Part shown: one piece after another, positions 21,050 to 32,023 of the stretch
Position numbering within the stretch: position 1 is the stretch's first letter
How the letters are laid out: the number at the start of each line of letters is the position of its first letter
Assembly (NCBI RefSeq): GCF_036373705.1
Contig: NC_089851.1
Location: forward strand, 57,212,497 to 57,276,496
Length of the DNA: 64,000 nucleotides
Direction of reading: 5' to 3'
Source of the DNA: Amia ocellicauda
Taxonomy: Eukaryota; Chordata; Actinopteri; Amiiformes; Amiidae
The notes under the pieces: generated by a model
Told to the model about the DNA's origin: nothing
What the model saw: only the letters and a program-made list of their open reading frames with translations
Databases searched by the model: none
Position numbers and translations under genes: made by a program

Positions 21050-21350
21050 GCAGTATGTTTCAGTGTACATGTAATATATTAAGTACTATAGTACATCACA
21101 AGGTACTACAGTAAACTATAGTATACAACAGGGTAGTTCAATATTTGTCTAAGTACCGTAGGAGGCACTATAGTACATTACAAGATACTATAGTATATCA
21201 CGTAACAAGAGTATACTATAGTATAACAGTGTACTATCGTATGTCACACATTATTCAGTATACCATAGTATAAAAGTTTAGTGTGGTATACAACAGTGTC
21301 CTACAGTATTTGTTGTACTACTGTAGTAAGTACTATAGTATAATTGTATT
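21050..21350. repeat. Degenerate TACTATAGTA palindromic repeats
   Basis: Ten or more imperfect copies of TACTATAGTA/GTATACTATAGT separated by 15-35 bp, with CACA or AACA spacers. Each is a short self-complementary motif, so the tract can fold into many hairpins. Copy at 52655-52955. Confidence 0.75.
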
Positions 21351-21429
21351 GTTTTATTGTCTATCTTAATTGTAGTTTTAATATTTAATTAACTATATTT
21401 TCTTGTAAAGAGCTTTGTGATACACTATG

Positions 21430-21645
21430 AAATTTCTATGGAATCCGAATGTGTTCAATTTCGTTGGATTTCATGAAATCCGAATGCATGAAATTGCATG
21501 ATTTAATCAGGTGAATACAGATTAAATCATGATGCAATTGCATGCTATATAAAGGGTGTTTAGGAGCGAGACTACATGGTGAAGTTTTGAGTTTTGAAAG
21601 AGAAAAGCAAGATCAAGAGTGTAAATATGTATAGGAATATTTAGT
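21430..21645 (+). promoter_or_regulatory. TATA-box promoter-like region with inverted repeat
   Basis: TATATAAAG at 21546-21554 lies about 100 bp before the ATG at 21647. Just upstream an inverted repeat pairs AATTGCATGATTTAATC with GATTAAATCATGATGCAATT around a short loop (about 21490-21545). Another palindrome GATTTCATGAAATC lies at about 21468. The arrangement resembles a transposon end promoter. Copy at about 53032-53247. Confidence 0.4.
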
Positions 21646-21646
21646 T

Positions 21647-21814
21647 ATGGCAGCTTCTGCCATGCTGTACATTGGCAAAAAGAAGATGGCTTCACTCACA
21701 TCTATGCAAGTGTACACTCAGCATTTGTTGCAGAAATTAATGAAAGCAATACTAGTTTCAGTACTGTACTTCGCAAAAACATATTTGCATATTTGTTCAA
21801 AACTTGTACTTTAA
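21647..21814 (+). CDS. Short ORF of 55 residues after a TATA box
   Basis: Starts MAASAMLYIGKKKMASLTSM, contains a hydrophobic middle (AILVSVLYFA) and ends with TAA. It is the first ATG after the TATA box, which is why I selected it. The same frame is preserved at 53249-53416. I do not recognise a family and it may be the remnant of a transposon first exon. Confidence 0.3.
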   Translation: MAASAMLYIGKKKMASLTSMQVYTQHLLQKLMKAILVSVLYFAKTYLHICSKLVL

Positions 21815-22015
21815 TATTTTTGCGATATCTAACACTGATAGTCCTACATTGTTTCATGTGTGCATGTATTTAAACAAAACAAAAACAAACAAAAAACATC
21901 ATTGTTCTCTTTTCTTTGCTAAAACTATTTTTGTTACATTGAATCAGGGGTATGCATACATCTGGAAGGCACACTATATGTAATGGTAAGTTACAACAAC
22001 ATAAATGACACAGTA

Positions 22016-22087
<72 letters not shown>
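22016..22087. repeat. (TA)n microsatellite
   Basis: About 35 TA dinucleotides. Counterpart at 53619-53685 is slightly shorter. Confidence 0.95.
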
Positions 22088-22089
<2 letters not shown>

Positions 22090-23655
22090 CATCACAGTAT
22101 AGTTCTTAAAAGATCATATATCAAGCAGATTTAAACAAATTAAAAATGTCTATTATAATGACTGGCTATTATACAGTACACACTAGAAGCACCGACATTT
22201 CAAACTACCTACAAGAGCCAAAACTATAGTATAATAATGATCAAATAAAAAACTTTATTTGCGTTTATGCAGCTAAAATGCTGTAGGCATATTTAATACA
22301 TATATTTAGGAAAAGTCAGGAATTGGTATCCATAGTGTATTCAGGAACACATAGTAATTCAAATTAAATCAGTCAAACTGACCAGCCGTGCACTTCTAGA
22401 GTTAAATTATAAAGGCATATCATGCAAAAGATCACATCACGTGTACAGTATCAGCACACAATCTACAGGGTCACAAGCCGCTAATGGGAAACTAAACTTT
22501 GGATTCAAACTCGATTTGTAAGAAAATATTGAAGACAAGGAAAGGTTTTCTGTTTCATTTGCATGCAATGCTTTTCTTACAAGAGCAGTGTAGTTTACAG
22601 TATAATTTGTGAGCACCCATTTGCTGTAGCAATTATAATTTAGTTTGCTTATTATAATGATTTGGTGTTTTTTAAATATATATTCCTATATATATATATT
22701 TTACCATTAATGTTACAGCGTTGTTTTTATTTTAATAAGTGCCCGATTAATCAGCAATTGCCCATTGATTAACCGATCAAATATTTGAATGGACTGACAG
22801 CCTTAATATATATGTGTGTGTGTTATTGTAATGAAATGTATGGTTTGTATTATTATTAGCAACTGTACGCTATCCAAAACAGAGGTATGGAATATTTTGC
22901 TTTTGACAGCTTAAAAAGAAAAATATGTGAACAAAGACCAATCAAGGCTAACTTACCAGTATACAAAATAACATTTATAAATATAAATGTAAAACTTTTT
23001 GAAGAGCCGGTATTAATGTTTTGTATAAACTGTATAATGTTTTATATTAATGATTGAAAAACATGTCAACAGAGCCAATTGTATTAATTGTCAAGCAAGC
23101 AAATTTTAGCAAGGCTGTTCTGACACTCCCAGCATCTCCTTCAAGATTTCTGTGGCTAATCTGTGGCTGGAGAGGTCACCTCATCATTATTGATCAACAG
23201 TTGCTTTGAGAACTATGAGACCAGACCTCTGCCAGTAGATCAAAGGAAGCCATCTTGATATGTTTATTCATTTATTTACAGTAGTTTACAATTAAGATTA
23301 AACATAAATTAGTACATTTTGTGCACCCCCAATTCCTAATATGAGGGGCAAAGCTAACGAACTGAGCTTCCGTCCCTCAGTCCCAACAGCTTTCATATGA
23401 TATTATTTTAATATAGTGATACAACATTTTGTGACATTCCTGTTTTGGATGCCCTATTTTTCAAGTTTGATTGTAATACATGAGTGTTATTAAAGTTTTA
23501 ACTTAGAGTTACAGACTACATTTGCTGGGCACATCTAAAGACTAGCAAAAATTTATATTTGGATTTCGTTTTGTGAAAATTACTTCACGCTGGGGAATGA
23601 TTTATTGCAGGATTTACATATGGTAAGAACAGTATAATTATTAATACTATGTATG
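22088..23655. other. AT-rich DNA without recognised features
   Basis: No coding region, RNA gene or named repeat recognised. The copy at 53686-55253 is almost identical. Confidence 0.6.
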
Positions 23656-23927
23656 TGTAACAACGGAGATAAAGTGCTCAGTTTAATTTATTTAAAAATG
23701 TGTTATGCTAATTTAGGTAAGGTAGCTGGGGTTTATTAGGGTGTGTGCAGGGGTTTTAGAGTTGGTGACCACGTGTGCGGAGCAACACCTGGAACTGTGT
23801 GAACTTCTTCTGGGCAAGAGGCGCTTAGTTTTTTCTTAGTTTTTTTAGTTTTTTTCTTCAATAAATCTAGCAGCAAGTAAGCAAACGATTTGTGGGCTAC
23901 TTGTTTTCCCCCGCTGAAAATACTACA
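23656..23927 (+). mobile_element. LTR with adjoining primer-site-like sequence
   Basis: A 272-bp stretch starts TGTAACAACGG and ends AATACTACA (TGTA...TACA ends), with AATAAA at 23860. It is followed at once by TTGGCATCAGAAATGAGG, which resembles a retrotransposon primer-binding site, and about 180 bp of GC-richer leader. Only this left end is present. It is an old LTR-element fossil, probably of the Gypsy type, and broken. Confidence 0.5.
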
Positions 23928-25126
23928 TTGGCATCAGAAATGAGGATGGACACTTACGGCTCCTGGCCAGCAGACAGGGGAGGAGGGGGTGCAGGCCAGA
24001 GACTCCAGCTCTTCAGGCAGCCAAGCGTGAGCGGCAGAAAAACCGGCAGTGTGTACAGTGTCGGTCTGCTGTGTATCGCTGTTTCAATAATTAAATTATT
24101 ATTATTATTTATCTCTTGGCAGACACCCTTATCCTTACAAAACAAAATAATAAATAATAATTCATAATAACCAATAAAATGCCCCCCCAATGCTACAGTA
24201 TGTAAGTTACTATAAGTACATGTAAGTTATTGTTAACAGTAGTAAGCTACTAGTAGTAGTTTTTGAAAATAATCGAAACGTTAAACGATTTGAAAAAGGT
24301 GTTTAAGGAAAATAAGCTAAGGCTATTAGATAAGGATAATATAGGGAATTAATTGGCTGGTATGTATACTATGTTTCTACCAAAGTTGTAACAGGAGTTG
24401 GAATTTTGGGGGTAGAAGAAAAGCTGTAAAAATCCTCAGATTAAACTTAATGGATAATTATTTACTGAATATTGGCATATATCATTTGTTTGTACATTTT
24501 CTTATCTTGAAAATTATCAAAAAGAAATATAAAAAACATTAGAATTAGAGTTACCCTGTGTTAGACTTGTGTCCTTAATTAGAGATAATTAGAGTTGCCT
24601 TGTGATAGACTGGTGTTGCTGCAGGGTTGGGCTTCGGAACACTTTAATTTTGTTAAAAAGTAAACAAAATTGGAAACATATATATACACACACATTTAAT
24701 TGCATGTAATTAACTTAATTAAAAAAAAGTAAATTAAAAACTAAAACAGTAAAATACGTGTATACAAAAAAACAAATCAGTCTGTTACTATTTTTATATT
24801 ATACATACTTATTTAAAATAACACATCATCCAATAGGCTTCTGGTTTGGAGCCAAACAATAGCACTAAATGCTACTCCTCATTGCTAATTGCAATAGATT
24901 GATTGCATTTTTTTTTTACTTTGGATAGTTATGTCTGCTACTACAGGGAGAAGCTGTTCGATCTCCTCCACAGTCTTCAATCCCATCTGCCGTAGAAGGT
25001 CCTCCACTGGGGCAAGCAATTGCTCCCCTTTCTCTGTGAACAGTAGGAAACCTTCTTCGGTGTCACAGAACCTCAGGATGGTTTTCTGTTTCTTTTCTGT
25101 TTTTTATGTTGACTCCTGAATGAGAA

Positions 25127-25640
25127 TTAATTAGATGCTTTTCTGGTTTTACCCAATTTATCCTGATTTCTAAAGGAATTAACGGAATGTAAAAAAGATT
25201 TGGAGAGGTTGAGCTTGAGGTGGTGTGAGTGCATCCAGGCAGAGATAGCAGACAAGCAGGAAGAGATGCAAGAGGGGATGAGAATGTCGGAGGAGGGAAA
25301 AGACAGGAAGATCTGGGCATCATCTGTGTAAAAATGGTAAGAGAAACCATGGGATGCAATGAGGGGGCCCAGGGAGTGAGTGTAGAGAGAGGACAAGAGG
25401 GGACCCAGAATGGAGCCTTGGGTTACACCTGTGAGGAGAGGTTGGGGCGTGGATGAGGAACCTCGCCATGTCACTTGGTAGGTCCCGTCGCTGAGGTAGG
25501 AGTAGAACCAGGTGAGAGCAGTTCAGAGATTCCAAGGTCAGCGAGGCAGGAGAGGAGGATGGAGTGATCGACAGTGTCAAATTCTGCAGAGAGATTGAGG
25601 AGGATGAGGACTGAGGAGAAGAAGGCCACCCAAGCACAGC
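25127..25640 (-). mobile_element. L2-type LINE reverse transcriptase fragment
   Basis: The minus strand encodes LNLSAEFDTVDHSILLSCLA, then GVTQGSILGPLLSSLYT, HGFSYHFYTDDAQIFLSF with the catalytic YxDD box, and LKLNLSKS. These are reverse transcriptase blocks of L2/CR1-like fish LINEs. Two frames are needed to follow them, and the endonuclease and 5' part are absent. Adjacent SINE at 25860-25975. Confidence 0.8.
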
Positions 25641-25859
25641 TGAGGGAGTCAGTGACTGTAATTACATAAAATCCATTACCAGTAAAAACATGGAATATGC
25701 ATACCTTACAAAGGTTACAGATTTTATTTTTATCATTCTTGCCTCACAGAATTACAGACCAGTTGCAGCAGTGAAGTTGAAACTCAAGAACCTTCTTGTT
25801 TGTTTAGATTTGCACTCTTCTCACAGAACTGGTAACTGAAGTGCCCATAGGAAACCCAC
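25641..25859. other. Spacer between LINE and SINE pieces
   Basis: No feature recognised; AT-rich in its middle. Confidence 0.5.
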
Positions 25860-25975
25860 ACAGAGGTAGATCATGTGAACTCCACACAGACAAGCCCCCA
25901 AGCCAGGACTCAAACCCCAGACCCCTGTACCGGTGAGGCAGCAGTGCTAACCACCATGCCACCACACTGCCAGGT
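25860..25975 (-). mobile_element. SINE head fragment, fish-wide type
   Basis: The minus strand reads GGTGGCATGGTGGTTAGCAC, GCTGCCTCACCGG, GGTTTGAGTCC (B-box-like) and GTGTGGAGTTCACATG. This is the tRNA-related head and start of body of the same class of fish SINE whose tail lies at 29991-30243. Confidence 0.65.
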
Positions 25976-26535
25976 CAATCAAGGTGTGGATGGAGGACCA
26001 CCAGATCAAGACCCTGTTATGGCCAGCCCAATCTCCAGACCTGAACCCCATTGAAAACCTCTGGAATGTGATGGATGGAAGATGGATGGTCACAAGCCAT
26101 CAATCAAAGCCGAGTTGCTTGAATTTGTGCGCCAGGAGTGGCATAAAGTCACCCAACAGCGATGTGAAAGACTGGTGGAGAGCATGCCAAGACGCATGAA
26201 TGCTTTGATTGAAAATCACCAAATATTAATTTCTGAACACTTTGTAAGTTAAAACATTAGTATTATGTTGTTTAAAAATTAATATGAACTTATTTTCTTT
26301 GCATTATTTGAGGTCTGACAACACTGCATCTTTTTTGTAATTTTGTCCAGTTGTAAATTTCTGCAAATAAATGCTCTAAATGACAATATTTTTATTTGGA
26401 ATTTGGGAAAAATGTTTTCAGCAGTTTATAGAATAAAACAAAAATGTTCATTTTACCAAAACATATACCTATAAATAGTAAAACCAGAGAAACTGATAAT
26501 TGTGCACTGGTCTCTTAATTTTTTCCAGAGCTGTA
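25976..26535 (+). mobile_element. Tc1 element 3' part, second family
   Basis: Encodes TLLWPAQSPDLNPIENLWNV (with the catalytic Glu in PIE) and then, in another frame, LLEFVRQEWHKVTQQRCERL and VESMPRRMNALIE. It ends at CCAGAGCTGTA, the inverted terminus matching 12033. The N-terminal two thirds are missing; the element joins the SINE at its left. Confidence 0.8.
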
Positions 26536-26674
26536 TACACCTTTATATGTGCTGCCATATCAAACATTTAACACTAAAGCATGTTGTGAATAAATGTTAT
26601 GCTTTGGAATTTTAATATTGACATGAATAGACAATCCATGCAAGTAAACTCAAACACACAATAACAAGTGGTAT

Positions 26675-27138
26675 TGTCACTGTTGTATCCCACACATCCC
26701 GCAATTCACAAGCTCCCCTGCAGAGGTCAGCATCACCGGAATTCTAAACCCTCACATTCCCCAGCAATCAGCCACTTAACATTCCTCGGCACCATGTGCA
26801 CTTGTTCTATCATCCTCGAACTCCCATTGGACCAGCACTCTCCTTCACCGTCCTCTGCTCCTCTCTGCTACACATATAAACCCCTCTGTGACTTTAATTC
26901 ACTGCTAAGTCTTGTATCCTTTTGTTATTGATTGTTTACAACCTCCACGTGTTCCTCCACCAATTCCCGTATTCTCCCTACCAGCCTGTTTGCCTGATCA
27001 TTGACCCCCTGCTTGTCTTATCGACCAGGACTTGTGGATTTCCCTGGACATTACGGTTTGCCGGCATTGACCACAGCCTGTTTCTGACCACCTCTCACTC
27101 CGCACCTGGGTTCCCCGCCATGGCAGTCCTTCGTTACA
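26675..27138 (+). mobile_element. Solo LTR with 5-bp target duplication
   Basis: A 464-bp LTR starts TGTCACTGTTG and ends CTTCGTTACA, flanked on both sides by GGTAT (26670-26674 and 27139-27143). It holds a TATA-like ACATATAAACCCC near 26870, followed by a leader rich in CCTG and CACCTGGGTTCC stretches, as in fish Gypsy LTRs. No internal part is present, so it formed by recombination between two LTRs. It sits exactly at a Tc1 end. Confidence 0.75.
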
Positions 27139-27142
27139 GGTA

Positions 27143-28020
27143 TACAGTCCGGTCCATAAATATTTGGACAGACCCAATTGTCAATTTGGCTCTGTACACC
27201 ATCACAATGGATTGGAAAGGAAACAATCAAGATGTGCTTTAAGTGTAGACTTTCATCTTTAATTGGAGGGTAGTTACATCCAAATCGGGTGAATGGTGTA
27301 GGAATTAAACCAATTTTTATGTGGTCCCCCCAATTTTAGGGGCTCAAAAGTATTTGGACAAACTAACATAATCATTAATTAAATTGTGAGTTTCAATACT
27401 TGGTTGTGATGCGGGACAGTGGCCTGTCCGAATGCCAAATATATTTGCACCATTGTTGCAGTAAGATTGTGTAACCCATGTATGAATTTAAGCTTTGTGT
27501 ATTGCTCCGCAGAGGACAGGTGCAGTAGTTCTGTGTAGCTGATTTTTAGAAAAACATTTTCATCCAAGGCTATAGAGAAAACAGAAGACAAAGGAGAAGT
27601 CTGTGATCAAGTTTGGGGTACATCATTGACGTCATCCAGTTGCCCAGCAACCAAAGGGAGTCATCTTGTATATGATAGCATGTTCTTTAGAAAAACCTTA
27701 GATGTGTCTTGCTGACTGACCATCTCCAGAGCACTTAGTTGTAGCTGAATAAACTATTTTGGTATTATTTCAGTTAAATCGGGTCCTGAGTATTCCTTGT
27801 CCGCCTGTTTATTGAGGGAGTAAAATTTCTCCCTATCAGTTGCAAATCCTTTGCAGTCAATGACTGCCTGAAGTCTGGAACCCATAGACATCACCAGATG
27901 CTGGGTTTCTTCCCTGGTGATGCTATGCCAGGCCTGCACTACAGCTGTCTTTAGATCCTGCTTGTTCTTGGGGTGTTTTGCCTTAGATATCAAAACAAAC
28001 CAATCAGAGAGCAAAAACAT
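27143..28020 (-). mobile_element. Tc1 3' end and transposase C-terminus
   Basis: A Tc1 terminus TACAGTCCGGTCCATAAATA starts at 27143. The minus strand then carries an unassigned open stretch (27379-27591) and the transposase C-terminus (27754-28020; TREETQHLVMSMGSRLQAVI). Upstream the strand switches: N-terminal and middle parts of the same kind of transposase run on the plus strand from about 28030. Confidence 0.75.
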
Positions 28021-28029
28021 TAGGTGTGG

Positions 28030-28620
28030 CCAAATCCACTAATAAGAACGTACTGGTGAGCGCAGGAACACCAAAAGGCCAGGAACACCACGGAAAACAA
28101 CTGTGGTGGATGACAGAATTTTTTCCCTGGTGAGGAAAACCCCTTCACAACAGTTGGCTAGATCAAGAATACCCTCCAGGAGGTAGGCGTATCTGTGTCA
28201 ATGTCAACAATCAAGAGAACACTTCACCAGAGTACATCTTGTGGTAAACCCTCTGTATTTAAACAGGAAATGGGAAGACCATATTAGAGTTTGGCAAAAA
28301 ACATCTAAAGAACCCTGTACAGTTCTGGAACAACATCTTATGTACAGATGAGACAAAGATCAACTTGTACCAGAATGATGGGAAGAGAAGAGTATGGAGA
28401 AGGGAAGGAACTGCTCATGATCTGAAGCATACCACCTCATCTGTGAAACATGGTGAAGGTAGTGTTATGGTAAGGGCATGTATGGCTGTCAAGAGAACTG
28501 GTTGACTTTTGACAAAAGCAGCAGGATGAATTCTGAAATGTTTAGGGCTATGTTATCTGCTCAGATTCAGCCAAATGATTCAAAACTCATTTAACAGCAC
28601 TTCACAGTGCAGATCAACAA
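28030..28620 (+). pseudogene. Tc1 transposase N-terminal and middle part
   Basis: Plus-strand frames give RPGTPRKTTVVDDR, then the helix-turn-helix region, TSYVQMRQ/TDETKINLYQ, KHTTSSVKHGEGSVMV and MNSEMFRAMLSAQIQPN, up to the second catalytic Asp region (TVQ-NN). Several stops and shifts are present. It ends where a tRNA-Pro-derived unit begins. The C-terminus lies to the left on the opposite strand. Confidence 0.75.
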
Positions 28621-28990
28621 TAATGCGAAAGCAGGTAGAGGAAAGCAACCCCAAGAAGACTACCGTCACCAGCCACGAAACCAGACGGCTTCATGCCCTA
28701 GGGCTCGTTCAGGAGTTGAACACAGGAACTCTCGCACACTAAGTGAGAATCATACTCCTAGACCAACGGGCCAACTGAACAAGTGGCTTCACAAAGTTCT
28801 CCTCCTCAACAACACACTACATGTCGTCCTCCTCCTCCTCCTCCTCCTCCTCAACAACCACAACAAACTTGCATAATACACATTTGTTTTATAGAAAAAC
28901 ACACAGATGACAGTCTGATTTCCCTTCAGCTGCACAGGCAACAGCATCTGAGGTCAAAAGCCCTCTTGTGCAGAGGAGCCCAAAAGCTGG
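28620..28990 (-). repeat. tRNA-Pro-containing unit, diverged copy
   Basis: Reverse-complement relative of the tandem units at 32530-34016: shared GGAAATCAGACTGTCATCTGT, GAG-rich and GTTGTT-rich tracts and a tRNA-Pro-like sequence, in a different order of tracts. It interrupts a Tc1 transposase. Confidence 0.65.
28701..28772 (-). pseudogene. tRNA-Pro-derived sequence with anticodon AGT
   Basis: A 72-nt tRNA-Pro-like body (GTTGGTCTAGGAGTATGATT). The loop is TTAGTGT, so the anticodon reads AGT (Thr) instead of AGG (Pro). One acceptor and one anticodon-stem mismatch and a weak T stem suggest a pseudogene. The counterpart at 60305-60376 has the same anticodon. Confidence 0.65.
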
Positions 28991-29777
28991 CTTTTGACAG
29001 AGAGCACACTGTTCAGTGACCACTTAATAAGTAGGACTAATCATTTCTTATTTTTTACAGAATAGGACACAGAAATAACTTATGATTACTTATTTGTTAT
29101 CTACATTTTACTTTTCATAGTATTTCCAAACGTTTTTTATCGATGTATGAACAAACACAACCATTGAGACACACACTATTAGAGATTTTTCGTTTTATTT
29201 TCTTTATGAATGTAATGCAAAACAATATAGAGTAACAGTGACAAAAAGTGCCAGGGGTTTATGACAATACAGAAAGCACATTATAGAAAAGACCTGAAAA
29301 ACACACAAGCACTACATCAGAGATACCACGCATTAAGTCCCTTCCCTGCGCTGTAGGCTCCATAGCGCTGCATCACTGCTGCCTCTCGCTAATCTCAAGA
29401 TGGAGCTGGGGGTAGGTGTTCCATGGCCAGGCTGTCGTTCCCTCTGCCAAGTGTGTACAGGCCAAGATACCTCCATTACTTCAATCACTACATCTTCCGC
29501 TGACTTCTATAGGGGGCTGCGTGAACTACTGAAGTAATGCTGTAGAGATAAGTGTCCTTAAACTGGGAAATGGAAATAAAGATTAAGTAAGCATCACTCA
29601 TTGAAGAAATGCATCACAGTGTCTCTGTCAGCCTGTACAGCAGCGCATGTTTGCTGTAGCCAACATTTATTCAGTGCCAAATTTCCTTGCACAAAGCCAT
29701 AGCAGATTCTCAAGCCCTCCCATGTTGTTGATTATCTTGTATCCATGTATTAAGAATAATGGTAATGCTTTATTTTA
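28991..29777. other. Spacer without recognised features
   Basis: Mixed AT-rich DNA with no coding region or named repeat. About 29395-29777 is shared with the inverted block (10391-10779). Confidence 0.5.
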
Positions 29778-30357
29778 AGTGTCCATTATAAACAATCTAT
29801 TAACATGTTATGTTATTATTATATGATTAATTTTACAAATTATAAATATATTAGACATTTTTAAACTTTTTTGCTATAATATGTTTTAAGGTATTTAATA
29901 ACATATTTAATAAAGGGTATAATAACATGACATTTGCACATCGATATCAATCTATTATCATTAACTGCCATGCCAGTTAATTGCTGCTATTATCCATCCA
30001 TTTTTGAAACCAGTTATCCTGGCGAAGGTCGCCGAGCACTGATCCCGGCAGGCAAAGGGCACAAGGCAGGAATACACCCAGGACGGGACCCCAGTCCATC
30101 GCTGGGCAACACACACACACACACACACACACACGCAGACACACCCACATACAGGGCAATTTAGAGAAGCCAATTAACCTAACCCACATGTCTTTGGACG
30201 GTGGGAGGAAACCCACGTGGACACGGGGAGAACATGCAAACTACATAGTATAGCAAAAATGTTTAAATAAAAATGTCTAATATATTTATAATTTGTAATA
30301 ATCATATAACAATAACATAATCAATAATTTGTTAATAGATTGTTTATAATGGACACT
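29778..30357. mobile_element. MITE interrupted by SINE tail, copy A'
   Basis: Same nested pair as at 9811-10390, inverted. The SINE tail occupies 29991-30243 (minus) with a CA tract at 30110-30134. Confidence 0.7.
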
Positions 30358-30436
30358 TGTTACCATAATAACTAATGTATGTTATCTATCTGTATGTAAT
30401 GCTGTTGTCCTATAAGTCCTTACATTTGTAAACAGG

Positions 30437-30725
30437 GATTTTTGAAATAACCATTACTTATTTTGTGAAAAAACAGGGAAACAGAAATAAGGAATGAGTA
30501 ACTATTACTTATTTCTTCATACTACTAGAATCAGAATTCACAGAAAAAGTAATAAACAAGAAAGATAAAAATAAATAACCATTACTTATTTAAAAAAAAA
30601 AAAAACAGGAACCAGAAATAAATAAGTAAACTTTACTTATTTTGCAGAAAAAAATAAAACAGTTTATTATTAATATATTGAGGAAACAATGAAAAAAATA
30701 ACCATTACTTATTTTTTGAAAAATA
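30437..30725. repeat. Degenerate AATAAGTAATGGTTATT repeats, copy A'
   Basis: Reverse-complement motif AATAACCATTACTTATT recurs at least four times, with a poly-A tract near 30590. It is longer than the counterpart at 9530-9740. Confidence 0.7.
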
Positions 30726-30765
30726 AGGAATCTATTTCATAGAGGTTCTGAAATCAGCATACTTC

Positions 30766-30951
30766 TCATGGCAGGAAAGGAAACTGGAAGCCTTTTGACA
30801 CATTTCTTGACTTTGATTGAAGATTTTCCAGTATTTTAATCAGACCTCCTGCCAGAATATATTCTGCAGTGGGTTTCAGAATGGGCTGCCAAAACTGCGT
30901 AATCTCCTCCACCAACCTTTCCTGGTTTTCCTTTGTTTGGTAAAACTGCAT
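30766..30951 (-). other. Possible coding exon, copy A'
   Basis: Same 61-residue open stretch as 9311-9496 (with EEITQFWQPILKPTAEYI), intact on the minus strand. Confidence 0.3.
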
Positions 30952-31366
30952 TTATGGAAGATACCCTTACAAAAATAAAATATTTAAAAATATATATTAT
31001 TCTGAAATATGAAATGTATTTTAATGTATTAATATGTTTTATAAATGTGCATACCATTTTATAATATATGGTGAAAATATTCTTTTAAATATCAATTGCA
31101 CTGTCACTTGATACAGAAATATGGTCAAATACACTATATTATACAATACAAATATTGCTTAATATAACTTAAGTATATTCAGAATTATATGTAAACTTGT
31201 TTTTAATATATCTATAATTATATGCAAATATACTGTAACATCTACACATGTATTTTATACTAAATATATAAAAATGCATACATATATGTCCCCTTATAAT
31301 ATACATTTAGTATACTGCTAAATACACAACAATCTCATATTGCATGTATTGTATACTGTGAATATA

Positions 31367-32023
31367 TTAGACTGCAAAAATGTTGCATTCTAAATATACT
31401 GGTAGAATATATTTGGATAAACTTCCAAACACATGTATACATGAAGTGTAACTTAAAACATTGGGATACTTCAATACTTTAATAGATTTCACTTGGTACT
31501 CACTTGGTGTTTGACCCCCTTTTGCCTTCAGAACTGCCTTAATTCTACGTGGCATTGATTCAACAAGGTGCTGAAAGCATTCTTTAGAAATGTTGGCCCA
31601 TATTGATAGGATAGCATCTTGCAATTGATGGAGATTTGTGGGATGCACATCCAGGGCACGAAGCTCCCGTTCCACCACATCCCAAAGATGCTCTATTGGG
31701 TTGAGATCTGGTGACTGTGGGGGCCAGTTTAGTACAGTGAACTCATTGTCATGTTCAAGAAACCAATTTGAAATGATTCGACCTTTGTGACATGGTGCAT
31801 TATCCTGCTGGAAGTAGCCATCAGAGGATGGGTACATGGTGGTCATAAAGGGATGGACATGGTCAGAAACAATGCTCAGGTAGGCCGTGGCATTTAAACG
31901 ATGCCCAATTGGCACTAAGGGGCATAAAGTGTGCCAAGAAAACATCCCCCACACCATTACACCACCACCACCAGCCTGCACAGTGGTAACAAGGCATGAT
32001 GGATCCATGTTCTCATTCTGTTT
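31367..32023 (-). mobile_element. Tc1/mariner DD36E transposase fragment, copy A'
   Basis: Open on the minus strand from MDPSCLVTTV through QQDNAPCHK and SPDLNPIEHLWD to the C-terminus. It keeps the family-typical SPDLNP where the copy at 8070 reads LPDLSP. 36 residues separate the second Asp and the Glu. The N-terminus and first Asp are missing: homology stops at 32023. Confidence 0.85.

Larger units (their letters stand above)
23860..32023. repeat. Repeat mosaic A', inverted relative to 8232-13896
   Basis: Contains, in order, an LTR end, AT-rich spacer, L2 LINE fragment, SINE fragment, Tc1 end, solo LTR, head-to-head Tc1 parts, a tRNA-Pro-derived unit, a MITE with SINE, and the DD36E transposase. 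It is the fuller version of the mosaic and the source for comparing what the inverted copy lacks. The direct copy runs from 55458 to 63615. Confidence 0.85.

Noticed and set aside
28783-29019. Pro-rich open frame
   Set aside because: Produced by a CTC/TCC trinucleotide tract; no family resemblance.
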